A DNA stretch of 64,000 nucleotides, taken from contig JAEQBH010002351.1 in assembly GCA_016808115.1 (NCBI GenBank), positions 434,001 to 498,000 of the forward strand, in the 5' to 3' direction. Source of the stretch: Tetrastigma voinierianum (Eukaryota; Streptophyta; Magnoliopsida; Vitales; Vitaceae). The translations under genes were made by a program, and so were the position numbers. This document shows positions 34,871-47,116 of the stretch, in pieces. Each line of letters begins with the position of its first letter. Positions within the stretch are counted from its first letter, which is position 1. Below the pieces are notes generated by a model. The model had not been told where the DNA came from, did not search any database, and was given only the letters and a program-made list of their open reading frames with translations.

Positions 34871-34929
34871 TAAAGATAGGGTAGTAAGTCTCCTCTTCAT
34901 CTGGAATAACTCCTCATGGTCATCCAATC

Positions 34930-35770
34930 AAACTGACCTCATACCGAGAACCGATCTCGTCATAAGTACGCTACTAATCGGGAGAAATCTCAATATTAAT
35001 GAATCTGTAGTGCCCAATAATCCGCGAAACTATGTATCTCAAGGCGACTTAGTCCTCTCCCGACTCATACGACCTCGACCTTCTCTAGGTCCATTGAGAA
35101 GCGCGATGTTGACAGCGTGTCTAAAAATCTCATTAGCAAGCGAAAACTTGCACTTATTGAACTTGAGCGTACGGTGATGGTCTCGGCAAGCTGTGTCACG
35201 ATCCTCAAGTGATACTCATGCTCCCCTCGGCGGGGTAGATCAAAATGTCATCCGAGGCTATAAACAAGCCGTCTGGGCAGGGTTGGAATACCCTATGCAT
35301 GAGGTCCTATGAATCTTCTTTGGCGCGTTTGTCAATCCAAAGAGGGCATCCCTTTGTAAGCTTAAAAGTGCCCATAAAGCGTCTAAATCTTTGTCTTAGG
35401 GATATCTATCCTAACCTCGGCTGATGGTAACCCGGTGCGAAGGTCTATCTTGGAGTAGACTCGCTCCTCTCGATTGATCAAACAAGTCATCGATCCTCGT
35501 GATGGAGTGCAGATTATTGGCCAGTAACCTGTTCAGCGCCTATAGTCAATGCACAGTCGAAGGGTCTTGTCCTTCTTCTTTGCAAATGAAACTGAGCGCC
35601 CCATGGTGAAGTGCTGGGTCTAATGAACCCCTTGTTCCGGTAGATCATGGTTGGACTTTGGTTCCTGTACTCATTTGATTTGCATCTTGTCTTGAGTCGT
35701 AGGATGGCTGAAGTACAAAGTGTAGCTTTCGATGCGAAGTCTCTGACCCTCACGGAGCGATCAGTTAGCT
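34930..35770 (-). pseudogene. Reverse transcriptase of B, broken
   Basis: The catalytic loop is still readable on the minus strand as S-D-D-I-L-I-Y; its Asp-Asp codons are 35247-35252. The block upstream ('caaagagggcatc' at 35338, reversed V-M-P-F-x-L) is the conserved MPFGL segment. The region up to 35770 aligns in order with A 18680-19580. Single-base indels break all frames. Confidence 0.8.
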
Positions 35771-36330
35771 CATCAGGAAAAACATCTCATACTGCCATTC
35801 TTTTTCGAGGAGTGCGATCTACAAGTCAGGTCTCACCTGGTCCTCTCCAATTAGCTTTTGCTAGCCAACCCCTTAAATTGTCACGACACTGTGGACTCGT
35901 ACATTGTATGGGGTAAAATATCAATACTTGTCCCACGAGCTAACCTAAATCTGAATCCTGCATAATAGCGGTAACCCTCCTACGCTCTGTCGATAAACTA
36001 CGTAAGATGTAAGACAATCATCCCGGGATGACGTTGAACTCGACATGTACATGACCCACCGGGTCACTTTGTGATGAATCCAAGAGATCTCTAGCTTCGT
36101 AACCACGACATCATCCACATCCTCGCGCCAATCCTAGGGAGAAGTTACATACAAAGGCTCCTCGAGGTCTCAACCTCTGAAGCCAACTCTATCTGGCGAT
36201 GCGGTAATGAATGAATGACTTTTAGTGATCGTGCTGCATCTGTAGTGTGAGATGACAGCGTGCCTGCTCTGCGGCTGATTTGTGACTCCGGTGATGTTGT
36301 GATGTGGGCTGCGCTCACTGTTGCCTGACA
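35770..36330 (-). pseudogene. Aspartic protease of B, fragment
   Basis: Aligns at the nucleotide level with 19600-20150 of A, for example 'catcctcgcgccaatcct' at 36117 with 'cctcgccccaatccct' near 19945. The reversed frame at 36145-36510 keeps 'SHTTDAARSLKV', which aligns with the start of the protease, but the Asp-Ser-Gly box is not visible. Confidence 0.55.
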
Positions 36331-37290
36331 CATCCTTGCATGTAGGCCTCGTCCTCTACCTCGGCCAATAGTGCGCCTCACGGCTGCTGTAGCAGGGGTG
36401 CCAGTGCAGCTCCACAGCCCGTCGGCTCCTCGCTTGTCTTGAGGCATGGAATATGTTGCCTCCTCTCCTGTCCCATGTGGCGGGACGAGGCGTCTCGAGC
36501 TGGGATCCATATGCGGGCGATATCCTCACTAACATATGAAGGACTGCGGTTGGTGACACCACATGGACGGACAACAAACCCTAATCCATCGCGGCGCCAA
36601 CTGGTGGCGCGTTCACTGGAACATATGGTTCAAATACCATGCAAACTTCCTTTCCGATGCAGAAGAAGTACGATATTCGTCGTTTATTACTAACGCCGCG
36701 TCTGAATTCGGTATCATGTTTATCTCATGGTGGGGTGATTAATATAAGAATCCGCTATCTTGTGCGGCGGGATCTTGTAATCACGCCTCGGATGGTTGGC
36801 GTCGTTTGCGATCTCGTACTGGCGTGGCGCGGCGGCCGTGATCATCGACAAAACGGGGTGCGATCTGTGCGCGCCGATCATATCGACGATCTTGCCGTGA
36901 CTCTGGTAACTGCGGGCCGACGACGGCGGATCGGAAGAAAAGTATTTTCGTGAAAGAATTGAAACTGCGAATTATTGCCCTACGAATCACCGGGGTCTTT
37001 GATTTCACCATGCCAGACACACTTCCGGCGAATCGCGCATTCAGGTCTGATAATATGGGCGAATCTGCGGCGCCAAACTCTCAATGAAAGACAGTGGTTT
37101 TGCCACAGCCGGATCTCGCGCCATGAATATGGAGATGCGCACCAAACTAAGAGTTATGGAATCATATCTTGCACCTTGCTTTTTGCACATGTGGCGCATT
37201 TTGTTATCTGACTCAAGCAAAAACTTTCTTGATCTCTGAACGTATTAGTGACCTTTGCCATGGCCCCTTTTTCTTGTGAATGGCTCGTCC
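36330..37290 (-). pseudogene. Gag of B, fragment
   Basis: The 'GRGRGRGL' stretch of the Gag C-terminus is in minus frame 36145-36510, matching 'GRGRGRGP' of A. The region further upstream is GC-rich and heavily decayed; the Gag core cannot be followed with confidence and is shorter than in A. Confidence 0.45.
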
Positions 37291-38581
37291 TATAAACAAC
37301 CATACATGTAGTAGCAAATTAGAATCAATGTATTATCTCTAAAGAGGAGGGGGAGGGGGGGCGGCGTAGAAGCCACGGCTGGGACATACACCACAGAGAA
37401 AACATTTTCATACACAAGGTCCATGCATTCATAGGTAATAAGATCAATTCAATATATTAAATCTGTAAACAACAAAATTTTATTTTTAAATATATATATA
37501 TATATATATTTTTTTTTTGAAAACTGATGGGCAGGTGCTCATGAATGGTATTTCATAGGCGGTATCCCAAGCAGGTGACTGGAAGCGATGCGAGTCAAAA
37601 AGCTGGGCCGGGGTGTACGGTCGCACCACAGGCTGGCTTGCGCACACTGTAGGTGTCGCGGGCTTGGCCTAGCCGTGTCGTCGCGCACGGCCGTCATCCT
37701 GGCCTGCCTTGAAGCCATGTCATAGCGCATGCCGGCCATGCGTGGCCGTGTCGCCACTTCACATACGCGTGCTGCGGTGTCGCGGCTCCACTGCGGCAAA
37801 TGTCGTGGTGCTTCCCCGTGTGTGCTTTGTGTAGTGATGCAGCCGGCGAGCCCAAGCCGCCTTCTTGTCATAATACAATTTGTTGTGATGCGGGCACTCC
37901 CCCGGCTGACCCCGGGCCCTCGCGCGCGCCTTCCACTTTCCTTGTGGTGGGCTAGGCGTAATACAGCGAAGACTACTCTAGTAGTGTCCGAGCGAACACT
38001 ATGTGTTATTCATTTTGCCACTAAATTGGTATCATTAGAGCCTGCTGACCATCTTGGCGCCCTATTTGTCATGCTGATATCCTGATCAGGTGTTTGTCAT
38101 CATTGATGAGTCTGAATGGTGATGGCCCGACTCTTTACTGCACCATCTTTTATTTTATTTTTAATTTTTCAAATATTTGCTCTTTCTAGTTAACTATTGA
38201 AGGAAGGCACAGAAAATCTTTATATGACACTGGATTTACAGTGGACTTCAAATCAATTTATTAAGTTGTTTATTATTTTAAATTATTATATTATTAAGAA
38301 AAGTTTATTATCATTTTTTCTTCTGATTGGATATTTTTTATGAAATTCTGGAGCTTTAACAATTCTGTTTTAAATGAATGTTTAAATGTTTTTTTCTTAT
38401 TATATTATGACACCGGTGCGATTCATAACTTTTGTGCGTCAAGCGTAAGTACTGAATGGACATGCGTTAATCAAGCTCAGATAATGATCTTATGCGCGAT
38501 ACCATTTGTGAAGCGTTATCAGGACTGAACTTTAACGACAAAACATGATGTGGAAGGGTGGTTTGGCTTCAGCTCTGTTAG
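37291..38581 (-). other. Leader region of B with GC-rich island
   Basis: Same layout as in A: an (AT)n and poly(T) tract (37490-37520), a GC-rich island with 'gccgtgtcgc' words (37540-37960), then AT-rich sequence. A G-rich tract lies at 37343-37366. On the minus strand 'aacagagctgaagc' right beside the LTR (38568-38581) looks like the remains of the tRNA-Met primer site. A plus-strand 'ttggtatcattagagcct' at 38026 is noted in the findings. Confidence 0.5.
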
Positions 38582-40290
38582 TGTGGTACCCCAAAACTTG
38601 GGGTGTTGGTAATACGATCATGCGAGGAATACTGGCGGATGTGGGTGCGAACACCACTCTGAAAAATGAATGGGTCTCTTTTATGCGGGAGTTCACGAAT
38701 CTGACTGTCCCAAACCAGGTTCGCGACCACTGGGTCCACATGCGAGTAAAATTACCACTTGGGCCCATGGATCATGCTACAAAATATATCAACTATATAA
38801 CATAGTTCAGAGTTATTATTGCTCTTAACCAAATAAATATCAAATTTGGGTTTTCAATACATGTTCTGGTGATTTGACCCACCAGCGGAAACTTTTCTTC
38901 TAAAATCTCATTTCTGGTGACGTTGTCCTCCTAATACCTCCACATGTACGAAATAGTGATCCTGGCGGGGTGAGCAATGCCCGATGGTGATAATTTCTAC
39001 ATAGTTTATACACCTAAGTGCACATGTATAGTAAACAATCACATCGAGAAAATACAATGATCATATGATTTAAATTTGATCCACGTATCAGTCACTCATC
39101 AAACTCTCATACCTAAACCAAATCACGGTAAAAATAGTTTTCAAAACAAAGTTTTGTTAAAGCTTCTGAATTAGATAATATATTGGACTACCCTGGCGGA
39201 TCTGCATTTGGATGACCTCTAGATTATTGGGCTGAGTGTGAGAGAATTGTTTAACAATCTAACCACAGTCTCATGAAATATTTAATGAAGACCTTTCACA
39301 AACATTTCCTTTTTATTTTTAACATGTCTCTTTTTCCTCTAATATTCTAGGGTTGATATCTGTCAGAGATGCATTATGCGATCCTACGACTCATGCTAAT
39401 ATAAAAACATGTATATCTTAACATAATTAATTCTGATCATGTTATTAATTCATAATAACACCAAAATTATTTCCATGGGTTAATTAACAAATACAGTAAA
39501 TTCATTTGAATCACTCAACAACACAAGAAATCACACTAAAAATCTATTGTGAATAGTGAAACCATAAGATTACAGGCACTATTCAGAAAGCCTAATAAAG
39601 ATTTTCTCCACTTGGTTCAAGATTTTGAGGCAGAAAATACATTTAAAATCAATACTCAGGCTTAATACTAACCATTCATGTCTTCAGTGAAAATAACACA
39701 AATGGAAAAGATCTCTTACTCCTTGGAATTGTCGAACTCCCACAGTGATATCCCACGGCCTTCATTCAAATCAGAAGAACCTTCTTGGCCCGATCCATTG
39801 GCGGTCGGAAACGGCGAAGGCCCCCAGAGAAGCGGCTCTCTATCTCTCTCTCTTTCTAAGCCCGGATCCGTGACCTCTTTGCCCGTTTTCTCTCCATTTG
39901 GAGAAAGCTCTTCCATTTCAAATCTTATACTCATTTAACTTTTCATTAATTCCCATCATGTCCCTTCATTTTGGATTTTTGACATAGCTTAATCTAAACC
40001 ATTCCGTTCCCATCTTCTCTCTAATCACGTACAACGTATGTGTCATGGAATTTTTGTGTTGTATGTGACTATCGCATCACATATCTCTTTACAACTGTTT
40101 CATTAGATACAGGTGCCTCAGCGTGTTGAAATTCGGTATATTGAGTGACGAAGTCGACGTGATGACGCTAGATTTTGCGAGATGATTCCAACGGTGAAAT
40201 ACATTTTTTTTATCACGGATCTAGAAAATTTGGTTTAACGAAATTACCGTTTACCATTTTGAGGAAAGTGGAATTTTCTAGGGTTTTACA
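38582..40290 (-). repeat. 5' LTR of B
   Basis: 1709 bp; left end TGTGGTACCCCAAAACTT, right end CTAGGGTTTTACA. Confidence 0.85.
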
Positions 40291-40295
40291 AGTAT
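40291..40295. repeat. Target-site duplication of B, right copy
   Basis: AGTAT; the flank 'ttctaataattgatat' then continues the duplicated segment to about 40380 and matches 55921 onward. Confidence 0.85.
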
Positions 40296-40395
40296 TTCTA
40301 ATAATTGATATAATTTTTAGCTCTTTATTTCTTTTAATTTACGTATCAATCGATACGAAGCCGATACACCGCGATCGATACATCTTAGGACCTTT

Positions 40396-42229
40396 GAGTT
40401 ATTTGTGATAATGGGCTTTGCTTATGTTTCTTTAGATTTTATTCATTTGAATATCTTACAATACGCAATGCTCTATTTTTTAGCCATAATCATGTTTGCA
40501 ATATTCACAAACCTCTTGACAATGAATGTCCCATTCATGGCTTTATTCTCTTTATAGAATCAAAATAGCAATTTTATGATTAAGTAAAAAAGATAAGAAA
40601 AAGATTTTCTTGATTAAATTTAAATGAATATTTCTATAATATAAAGATAAAAATACCACTTAAATATATTATAAACAAAATTTCAAAACAATCCTGGCTA
40701 AAAGTCTCCTATAATCACCACAGATCTTCAAACAATTCTTAGAATCTTTGGAAGCTGTATATAGTTAACATCTTAAAACTTTTTCTTAAAACTTTGAACC
40801 TTCTACAATTTAAGTCTAAGCTCTTAGACAGAAAAATAAAGACTATATTATTACTTTTGAAACTTATGCATTTTATTTTCCATATTGATTTTAATTAAGA
40901 TTAGAAAATCTTTTTGAATGTTATATTTTATGTTGCAACTATAGGATATTTTATTTCCAAATTTACATTTAGAAAATGTTTTGGGAATTTTATATTGAGA
41001 TCTTTTCGTGACTTGAATGTTTATATAATTTTAAAAATAGTAATGTGTGTTTGTTTTGGTTATCGTTTTGCAGAAAACTATTATTGAAAACATTTTTGAA
41101 AACCACGGATAACCTTGAAATCTCTTCTTTGTTCTTCATTTAATGTTTTAAAAATATTTTGATTAAAAAACTGAAAACCCATTTTCTTTTTCTTATTTTT
41201 TATAATAAATAATTTTTTTTAAAGCATGCATAAGCATGCCTCATTTCTGTTTTTAAAAACAAAAATTCCTCTTAGTTTAGATATTAGTAACTAGAAGGCA
41301 TGTGATTAAGGTGGGATCGAACGATTTCAAAAAGATCAAAATTTGAAGGAGATTTTTTAGACCACGATTCTTACAGTATGGAATCGGAACTTTAAAGGCA
41401 TGTTCTATTACATAGATAGAACTTGAAGGCACATGATTTTGGTTTTATTTTATTTTTTATTACAGGCATGATTTTGGTTAAAATCAAAATTTGATGAAAT
41501 GATTTTGAGTACGATTCTAGTATAAAATCGAAGTTAAAGCCTTTATTTTAGTGTAGATTGGAACTTAAAGTCGCTGATTTATTAGTGAAAGGTAGGAATT
41601 GGAACAATTCGGGATTCAAATTTAAGAATATATTTTTATTTTAAAATTGCTGGTAATAACAATAATAATACATTGTGATGCGTCACTTAAAAGAGGTTCA
41701 TCGGCGAACCCAAACTCGAACTCCTACGAAACACCATAAGCTACCAAATCATGGCCATGAGGAACACCAACAGAACTATACTCCGGTGGCGACGCATATT
41801 CAACCATCGTGGTGGAAGAAGGCCCGCCCTCAATCATCATCATCGTCTCTTCAGCGGCGTCACTTCTTCACGAAGCTCTTAAAGACCCCTAAACCTCCCG
41901 ATTTCATTTCAACTCCATGCCTGCGACACGCGTCTCCTCTGACCTCCTCTTCATGCTCCTTCTTCACTTCCAACCTCCCAAGTGCCTCCAGGTATTGCCT
42001 ATGCACGTGCCCATGTAGCACTTACCCCTCGGAACATGCACGTGAGTCTTTCTCCCTCTCAAGAAATCGATTAATGATAGTGTCGACGAAGGGGTGGTCG
42101 AAAATGGGCAGCCCTCCAGGTCAAGGGAGAAACAGATGACGGCGATCTCGGCCTTTATAACGTGCAGAGCTTAGGCTTTCTTGAAGAAAGTCAATGCGCG
42201 CTGGAAGGTGACCTCTAAAATGCTTTTCT
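40396..42229. repeat. ~1.8-kb duplicated unit U1
   Basis: First of a series. Landmarks are 'gacaatgaatgtcccattc' at 40519 (U2: 42309); 'catttagaaaatgttttg' at 40966 (U2: 42778); a ladder of short repeats with 'aaggcatgattttgg' at 41290-41600; and a GC-richer gene-like part at 41690-42180. The middle is AT-rich and non-coding. Confidence 0.75.
41690..42180 (-). pseudogene. Gene-like fragment in U1 (unknown)
   Basis: Codon-like sequence on the minus strand. Around 41745-41860 it reads 'MMMIEGGPSSTTMVEY' followed by 'PEYSSVGVPHGHDL'. The same words recur in U4 (54334-54531). A 'GGTAAGTGC' near 42020 (minus) could be a splice donor. I do not recognise the protein. The shared reading across copies suggests a captured or degenerate cellular exon, but stops break it. 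Confidence 0.35.
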
Positions 42230-44031
42230 TCTCGATTTTCTTCATTTTGATCTTCTGTATGTGTTTTTTAGTCATATTAATGTTCGCCAATATTGAAACC
42301 TACTTAGACAATGAATGTCCCGTTCATGGCTTTGATTTCTCTTTTATAAAGTCAAAATAGCAATTTTTACCTTTGATAAAAGGATAACAGAGAAACATTT
42401 CTTAATTTAAATTTAGAAATAGAATATTTCTATAATGTAAAAATAAAAGCACTATAAATATAATAAAATATAATATCTAAACAAAATTTCAAAGTAATCT
42501 AAGCTAAAAGTCTCTCACTAATCACAATATCTTCAAACAAATTCTAAGTTTTATGTGTGTGTGTGCACTTTTGAATCTCTAAATAATTTGAAAAATTCTC
42601 ATCTTTTAAACTTTGAACCTTCACCAATTTAGGCATATGGATGAAAATACAATATATTAGTACTTTGACTTGTGTATTTTATTTTTACATATTAGATTTT
42701 AATTCAGTCACTTAATCTTTTGAATGTTATATTTTATAATTTTCTATTGTAACTTCTAAGGGATGTTTTCCAAATTTACATTTAGAAAAAGTTTTGAATT
42801 TTTATTGAGATGGATATTTTTCATGACTTGAATGTTTTATATAATTTTAAAAATAAGTATTGTTTAGTTATCATGTTTTGAAAACTATTTTGAAAACAAT
42901 TTTGAAAACACAAATAACCTTGAAAACTCTTATTTGTTCTTCACAAATTTAATGTTTTTTTTGTGTTTCATAATACAATAAAAAGCAGCTCACATTTCAC
43001 TGTTTTCCTTATTTTTAGAATATAATTTTTTCAAATAATGCTCATTGTGCCTAATTTATGTTTTCAAAACAAAAGTTTCATATTAGTTTAAGATAGTAAC
43101 TAGAACAGAGACACATGATTTTAGATAGACAGAATCAAACGAGGAATTTTAGAAAAAGTCGAAATTTGAAGGAAAATTTTGGCATGATTCTAGTAGCAAA
43201 TCGAAACTTTAAATCATTATTTCATTATAAGATCAAAACTTCAAGGCAAGGATTTGGGTTTTATTTTATTTTTATTAAGGCATGATTTGATTAAGAGCTA
43301 AATTTGATGGAATGGTTTTGGTACAATTCAGTACCGTGAAGTTAAAAGCATTGTTTTAGTGTAAGATTGGAACTTAAAAGCCGTGATTTGGTAGTGAAAG
43401 GTTGCAAGGGGAACAATTTCAGTTTGGAGGAACAATTTCAAGACTCAAATTTTAGAATATATATTTATTTTAAAATTGTAGGTGATAATAATAATATATT
43501 ATCATAAAGGGTTCATTGAAACCGAATCAAACGTGGTTGTCAAATCGTGTTATGAGGAACACTAGTAGAACTATACTCCGCGACGGTAACGATTTTATAT
43601 TCAACCAATATTGATGGATGAGGAATTACCTCTTCTCATGATCATCGTCCTCCAACTGAATCGCCCCCTTCATCAGCTGTGGGAGCCTCCGAAGGCGCTC
43701 CAATTCGTTCAGCACCGTCTTGTCGATGGCGTCACAAAACCCGTCGTCTCAGCAGTTTTATTTGCCTCTTCATGCTCCTTCTTCACTTCCAACCTCTAGG
43801 TATTGCCTTTGCACGTGCCCATGCAACACTTCCCCCCCAAGAACACTCGCACGTGAGTCTTTCTCCCTCTCAAGAAACCGATCGATGACAGCGTCGGTGG
43901 AGGGGTGGCCCAGCGGTGGCCCTCTACCGGGAGAGACGATGACAGCGACCTCGGCGCCGCAAAGCTACGTCTTGAAGAGACGGTCACGGCACAGCTTTGG
44001 AGAAGGTGACCTCCTAAAGATTTGTTCTCGA
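42230..44031. repeat. ~1.8-kb duplicated unit U2
   Basis: Direct tandem copy of U1. It begins at 'ctcgattttcttcattttga' (42231), which reappears at the start of U3 (44028), and carries the same ladder of short repeats at 43085-43400. At 42625 it shows the unfilled site of solo LTR F ('ggcatatggatgaaaa'). Confidence 0.8.
43600..44010 (-). pseudogene. Gene-like fragment in U2 (unknown)
   Basis: Minus-strand reading 'AIDKTVLNELERLRRLPQL' near 43670-43730 and 'DRFLEREKDSRA' (U4: 'DQFLEREKDSHA'). Homologous in position to the U1 and U4 fragments but diverged and interrupted. Function unknown. Confidence 0.35.
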
Positions 44032-44374
44032 TTTTCTTCATTTCGATATTACGATTGCTATGCTCGATTTTTCACCATTATTGAAGCCCTGCTTCCACAC
44101 AATGAATTAAGTGGCTGGTGCTCTTTTATAGTGGGAAAAAGACAATTTTTACCTTTATTAAAGCATCTTTAAAAAAAAAAAGATTTACTCTTGATGCTTT
44201 AGGAATTTGAAAAATATAATATTTATAATGTAAAATAAAAGCTACCATATAAATATAATAAAATATAATATCTAAACAAAATTTCAGCTAAAAGTCTCCC
44301 ACTAATGATTCAACCTCGAACTCTTTGCATGTTGATCTTTTAACTTTAGACCTTTCAATTTAATTAGGCATATG
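44032..44374. repeat. Duplicated unit U3, left part
   Basis: Continues U2 in tandem up to 'aattaggcatatg', where solo LTR F is inserted. Confidence 0.7.
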
Positions 44375-46158
44375 TGTGCCTTAAAACCCGGTCAGTTGTG
44401 CTTGTCAACTGCGGAATACTAAGTGGATGTTGGGTAACGAGCACCACTCACGAATCGAGTGAGTCTCCTTTGTGCGGGAGCTCTACCGGGGTACAAAACA
44501 CAATCTGACAATTAACAAAATGACCACACGAGGTCCACATGCGAGTAAAATAATGGCCGCAGATTTGCATCAATACTCACAAAATGCATCAACTATACAA
44601 TAGTTCAAGAGTTAATAAATTACTCTTAAATTCAACATATATTAAAATGCAACTTCTAATACATGTTGCCTAGAAAACAAAGACCCGAAGCCTGGCTTGA
44701 AAGCTTCTTGAAGAAGGCCTCTAGTGGCGTCGTCCTCTGCATGCACTCCCTGTGCACAGAAATGATGATCCTCGAAGCCAGGTGAGGCAAGCCAGTGCTA
44801 GTAATTTCCTCGTGGGTTTACTCCCACACCTAAGTGCATGTCATGGCAAGCAATCCTAAGCAATTACCACATGAACCTACTTGAATGTCTGCAGTAATCC
44901 TGTATTTGCAGGTCCTCACCGACTCCTCACATATGCCTAAGCCAATGCGGTAAAATATCCGGTTTGAAACAAAAGCTTTTGTTCTCGAGGAAACTCACTA
45001 CCGGAGCCCCCAGGTAAATACATTGGATTACCCTCAGCGGTGTTGGATATTTCTCAGAAGCGGTCATGGTCCTCATCGTGATATTTGGACAACTCTCAAG
45101 ACAATTTTAAATCTTCCTTGAAATTCCTTTCACAAACATTTTTCGTTTTCTTTCAATTTCATCTGTGCACTCCTCTAATATTCTAGGGTGCCCAGTGCAT
45201 ATGGAATGCATGATACGAATCGACAAACTCATACTAATATATAAAACATGTATATATTAACATAATTAAATCCCACATAAATCATGTTATGCAAATTCAC
45301 AATTAATATAACACAAAATTAGCTCACATGGGCTAATTAGCAAACACAATAAATTCATTTTGAATTACTCGACATCATAAAAATTCACGAAAATCATGTC
45401 ACTATTCATGAACGATTGAAACCTCGGATTAATACTTGTTCATAGCCACAACAATGGGGATTTTCTCACTTCAGTTCAAATGTTTTGATACAGAAAACAC
45501 GGTTAATCAAGTCTTGAGAACATCTGACCATTGGCCTCTTGTGAGAATAGCAGCGAGTAGGAAAGATCCACACCTCTTGGAGTTGTCGAACTCCGCCCAG
45601 AGTGGAGTGTCCCTGGCGTGGCCCTGCCCGTAAACGACTTTGCTTCTTGTTTCGTCGAGAACCGACGGTCCGAACGGCTGGAAATCTAGAGAGAAGGAGC
45701 TCTCTCTCTCTCTCTCTCTAAAAAACCAAAAATCCAGCCCCTGATCCTCACTTGACCCGTTTGTGTCTCAAAAAGGAAGAAGAAGACTATTTGGCTTTTG
45801 TCTTATCTCATTAAACTTTCCATTGATTCCACTTATGTCCCCTCATTTCACTATTTGACACATGGCTTAATCTAAGCCACTCATTTCCATCATCTCTCTA
45901 ATCATGAAACATGTGTCACATGAATACATGTAGTAGGTGACTCTTTGCACGTCACATGTCTTTCCACAGTAGTTTTACGGCTTTTCGGCTGGTACTCGAA
46001 AATGCCGAAATTATTGTCTCGAGGATTAGAGCGTATTAATTTAGATTTCGTGAGACGATTCAACGGTGAAGTCAGTTTGTTATCGAGATCTAGAAAAATT
46101 TCGGTTTTACGAGTACGTTTACCATTTTTAGAAAATTTGAATTTTCCCGAGTTTTACA
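44375..46158 (-). mobile_element. Solo LTR 'F', family 1, with TSD ATATG
   Basis: Left end TGTGCCTTAAAACCCGG, right end CCCGAGTTTTACA. The perfect duplication ATATG is at 44370-44374 and 46159-46163. The interior has all family-1 blocks. No internal region is present, so the element was reduced by LTR-LTR recombination. Confidence 0.9.
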
Positions 46159-46625
46159 ATATGCACGAAAAAATAGAATATATTAATTACTTTTGACTTG
46201 TGTATTTTTATTTTTACTATTAGATTTTAATTTAAATTAGAAAATTTGGTTTGAATGTTATATTTTATATTTTATATTATGACTTCCATGGGGATATTTT
46301 ATTTCCAAATTTATTTAGAAAAAGTTTTAAATTTTATTGAGATCTTTTCATGACTTGAATGTTTATATAATTTTTAAAAATAAGTATTGTTTGGTTATCA
46401 TGCTTTTGAAAATTATTCTTGAAAACAGTTTTTGAAAACATAGATAACCTTGAAAACTTTTCTTTGTTCTTTAAATTTAATGTTTTTTAAAATATTTTTT
46501 TAGTAAAAAAGCGAAAGCAGCATATTTTCCTTGTTTTCACTTGTTGTTAGAATAGAAAACGATTTATAAATTGTAAACAAACATGCCTAATTTTTTGTTT
46601 CAAAAACAAAAGTTTCAAATTAGGT
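46159..46625. repeat. Duplicated unit U3, right part
   Basis: Resumes U3 ('atattaattacttttgactt', compare 42648 in U2) and stays similar until about 46625, then diverges. The gene-like part is missing. Confidence 0.7.
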
Positions 46626-47116
46626 GGGAAATAAATGTTATTTTAAGAAAAAAGTTACTGAAAGCTTGTTATGTACATGACTTGTTTCTAAAACACGTTT
46701 ACAATATTGAAAACAAATATCAATTTTGGAAAATAATTTTGTTTGATAAATTGTTCTAAAACAATTTAAAAACTTAGTTTCAACAAACATAAATGTTGTT
46801 TTTATACGTAGGGAAGGTATTAGGTCGGATATGAGGCCAGCTCACGTGATCTAAAAATGTGAAGGACTTGATAGCTCACGTGAGTGACTTGAGGCTTAGC
46901 AAGGACTCACTTATTAGGACAGGAATTTAAGAAGAAATTTGATGAGGCCATCCTCCATCACCTCCGGCATTGAGATGAAACAATTATCCACTTTGATGCG
47001 GCGTTGTACTTACCATCAATGCGTGACATTAAGCGTATATCGAAATTTTAACCAAACAAGTCACCTATAATTTGGCTGTTGATAACCACCCAATTCATAG
47101 ATTCGCCATATATTCA
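46626..47116. other. Unassigned spacer
   Basis: No coding pattern. Contains 'agctcacgtga' twice (46849 and 46882), i.e. two copies of the palindrome TCACGTGA about 33 bp apart; otherwise nothing notable. Confidence 0.4.

Larger units (their letters stand above)
31083..40290 (-). mobile_element. Complete Ty3/gypsy element 'B', minus strand
   Basis: Both LTRs (31083-32856 and 38582-40290), polypurine tract, all pol domains, gag and leader are present in 9.2 kb, bounded by a perfect 5-bp AGTAT duplication. The internal region (5.7 kb) is as long as that of A and in the same order. It is structurally complete but not coding-competent: every domain has frameshifts. The unfilled target is present at 55916-55920. 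Confidence 0.9.

Noticed and set aside
37343..37366. G-quadruplex regulatory element
   Set aside because: The G runs could fold, but the tract sits in a decayed leader and has no equivalent in A; no support for a role.
37490..37520. (AT)n tract as a promoter TATA region
   Set aside because: Simple repeat next to poly(T); no gene follows.
41675..42139. 154-codon plus-strand frame in U1
   Set aside because: Frames in this orientation are not kept between U1, U2 and U4, whereas minus-strand words are; taken as antisense.
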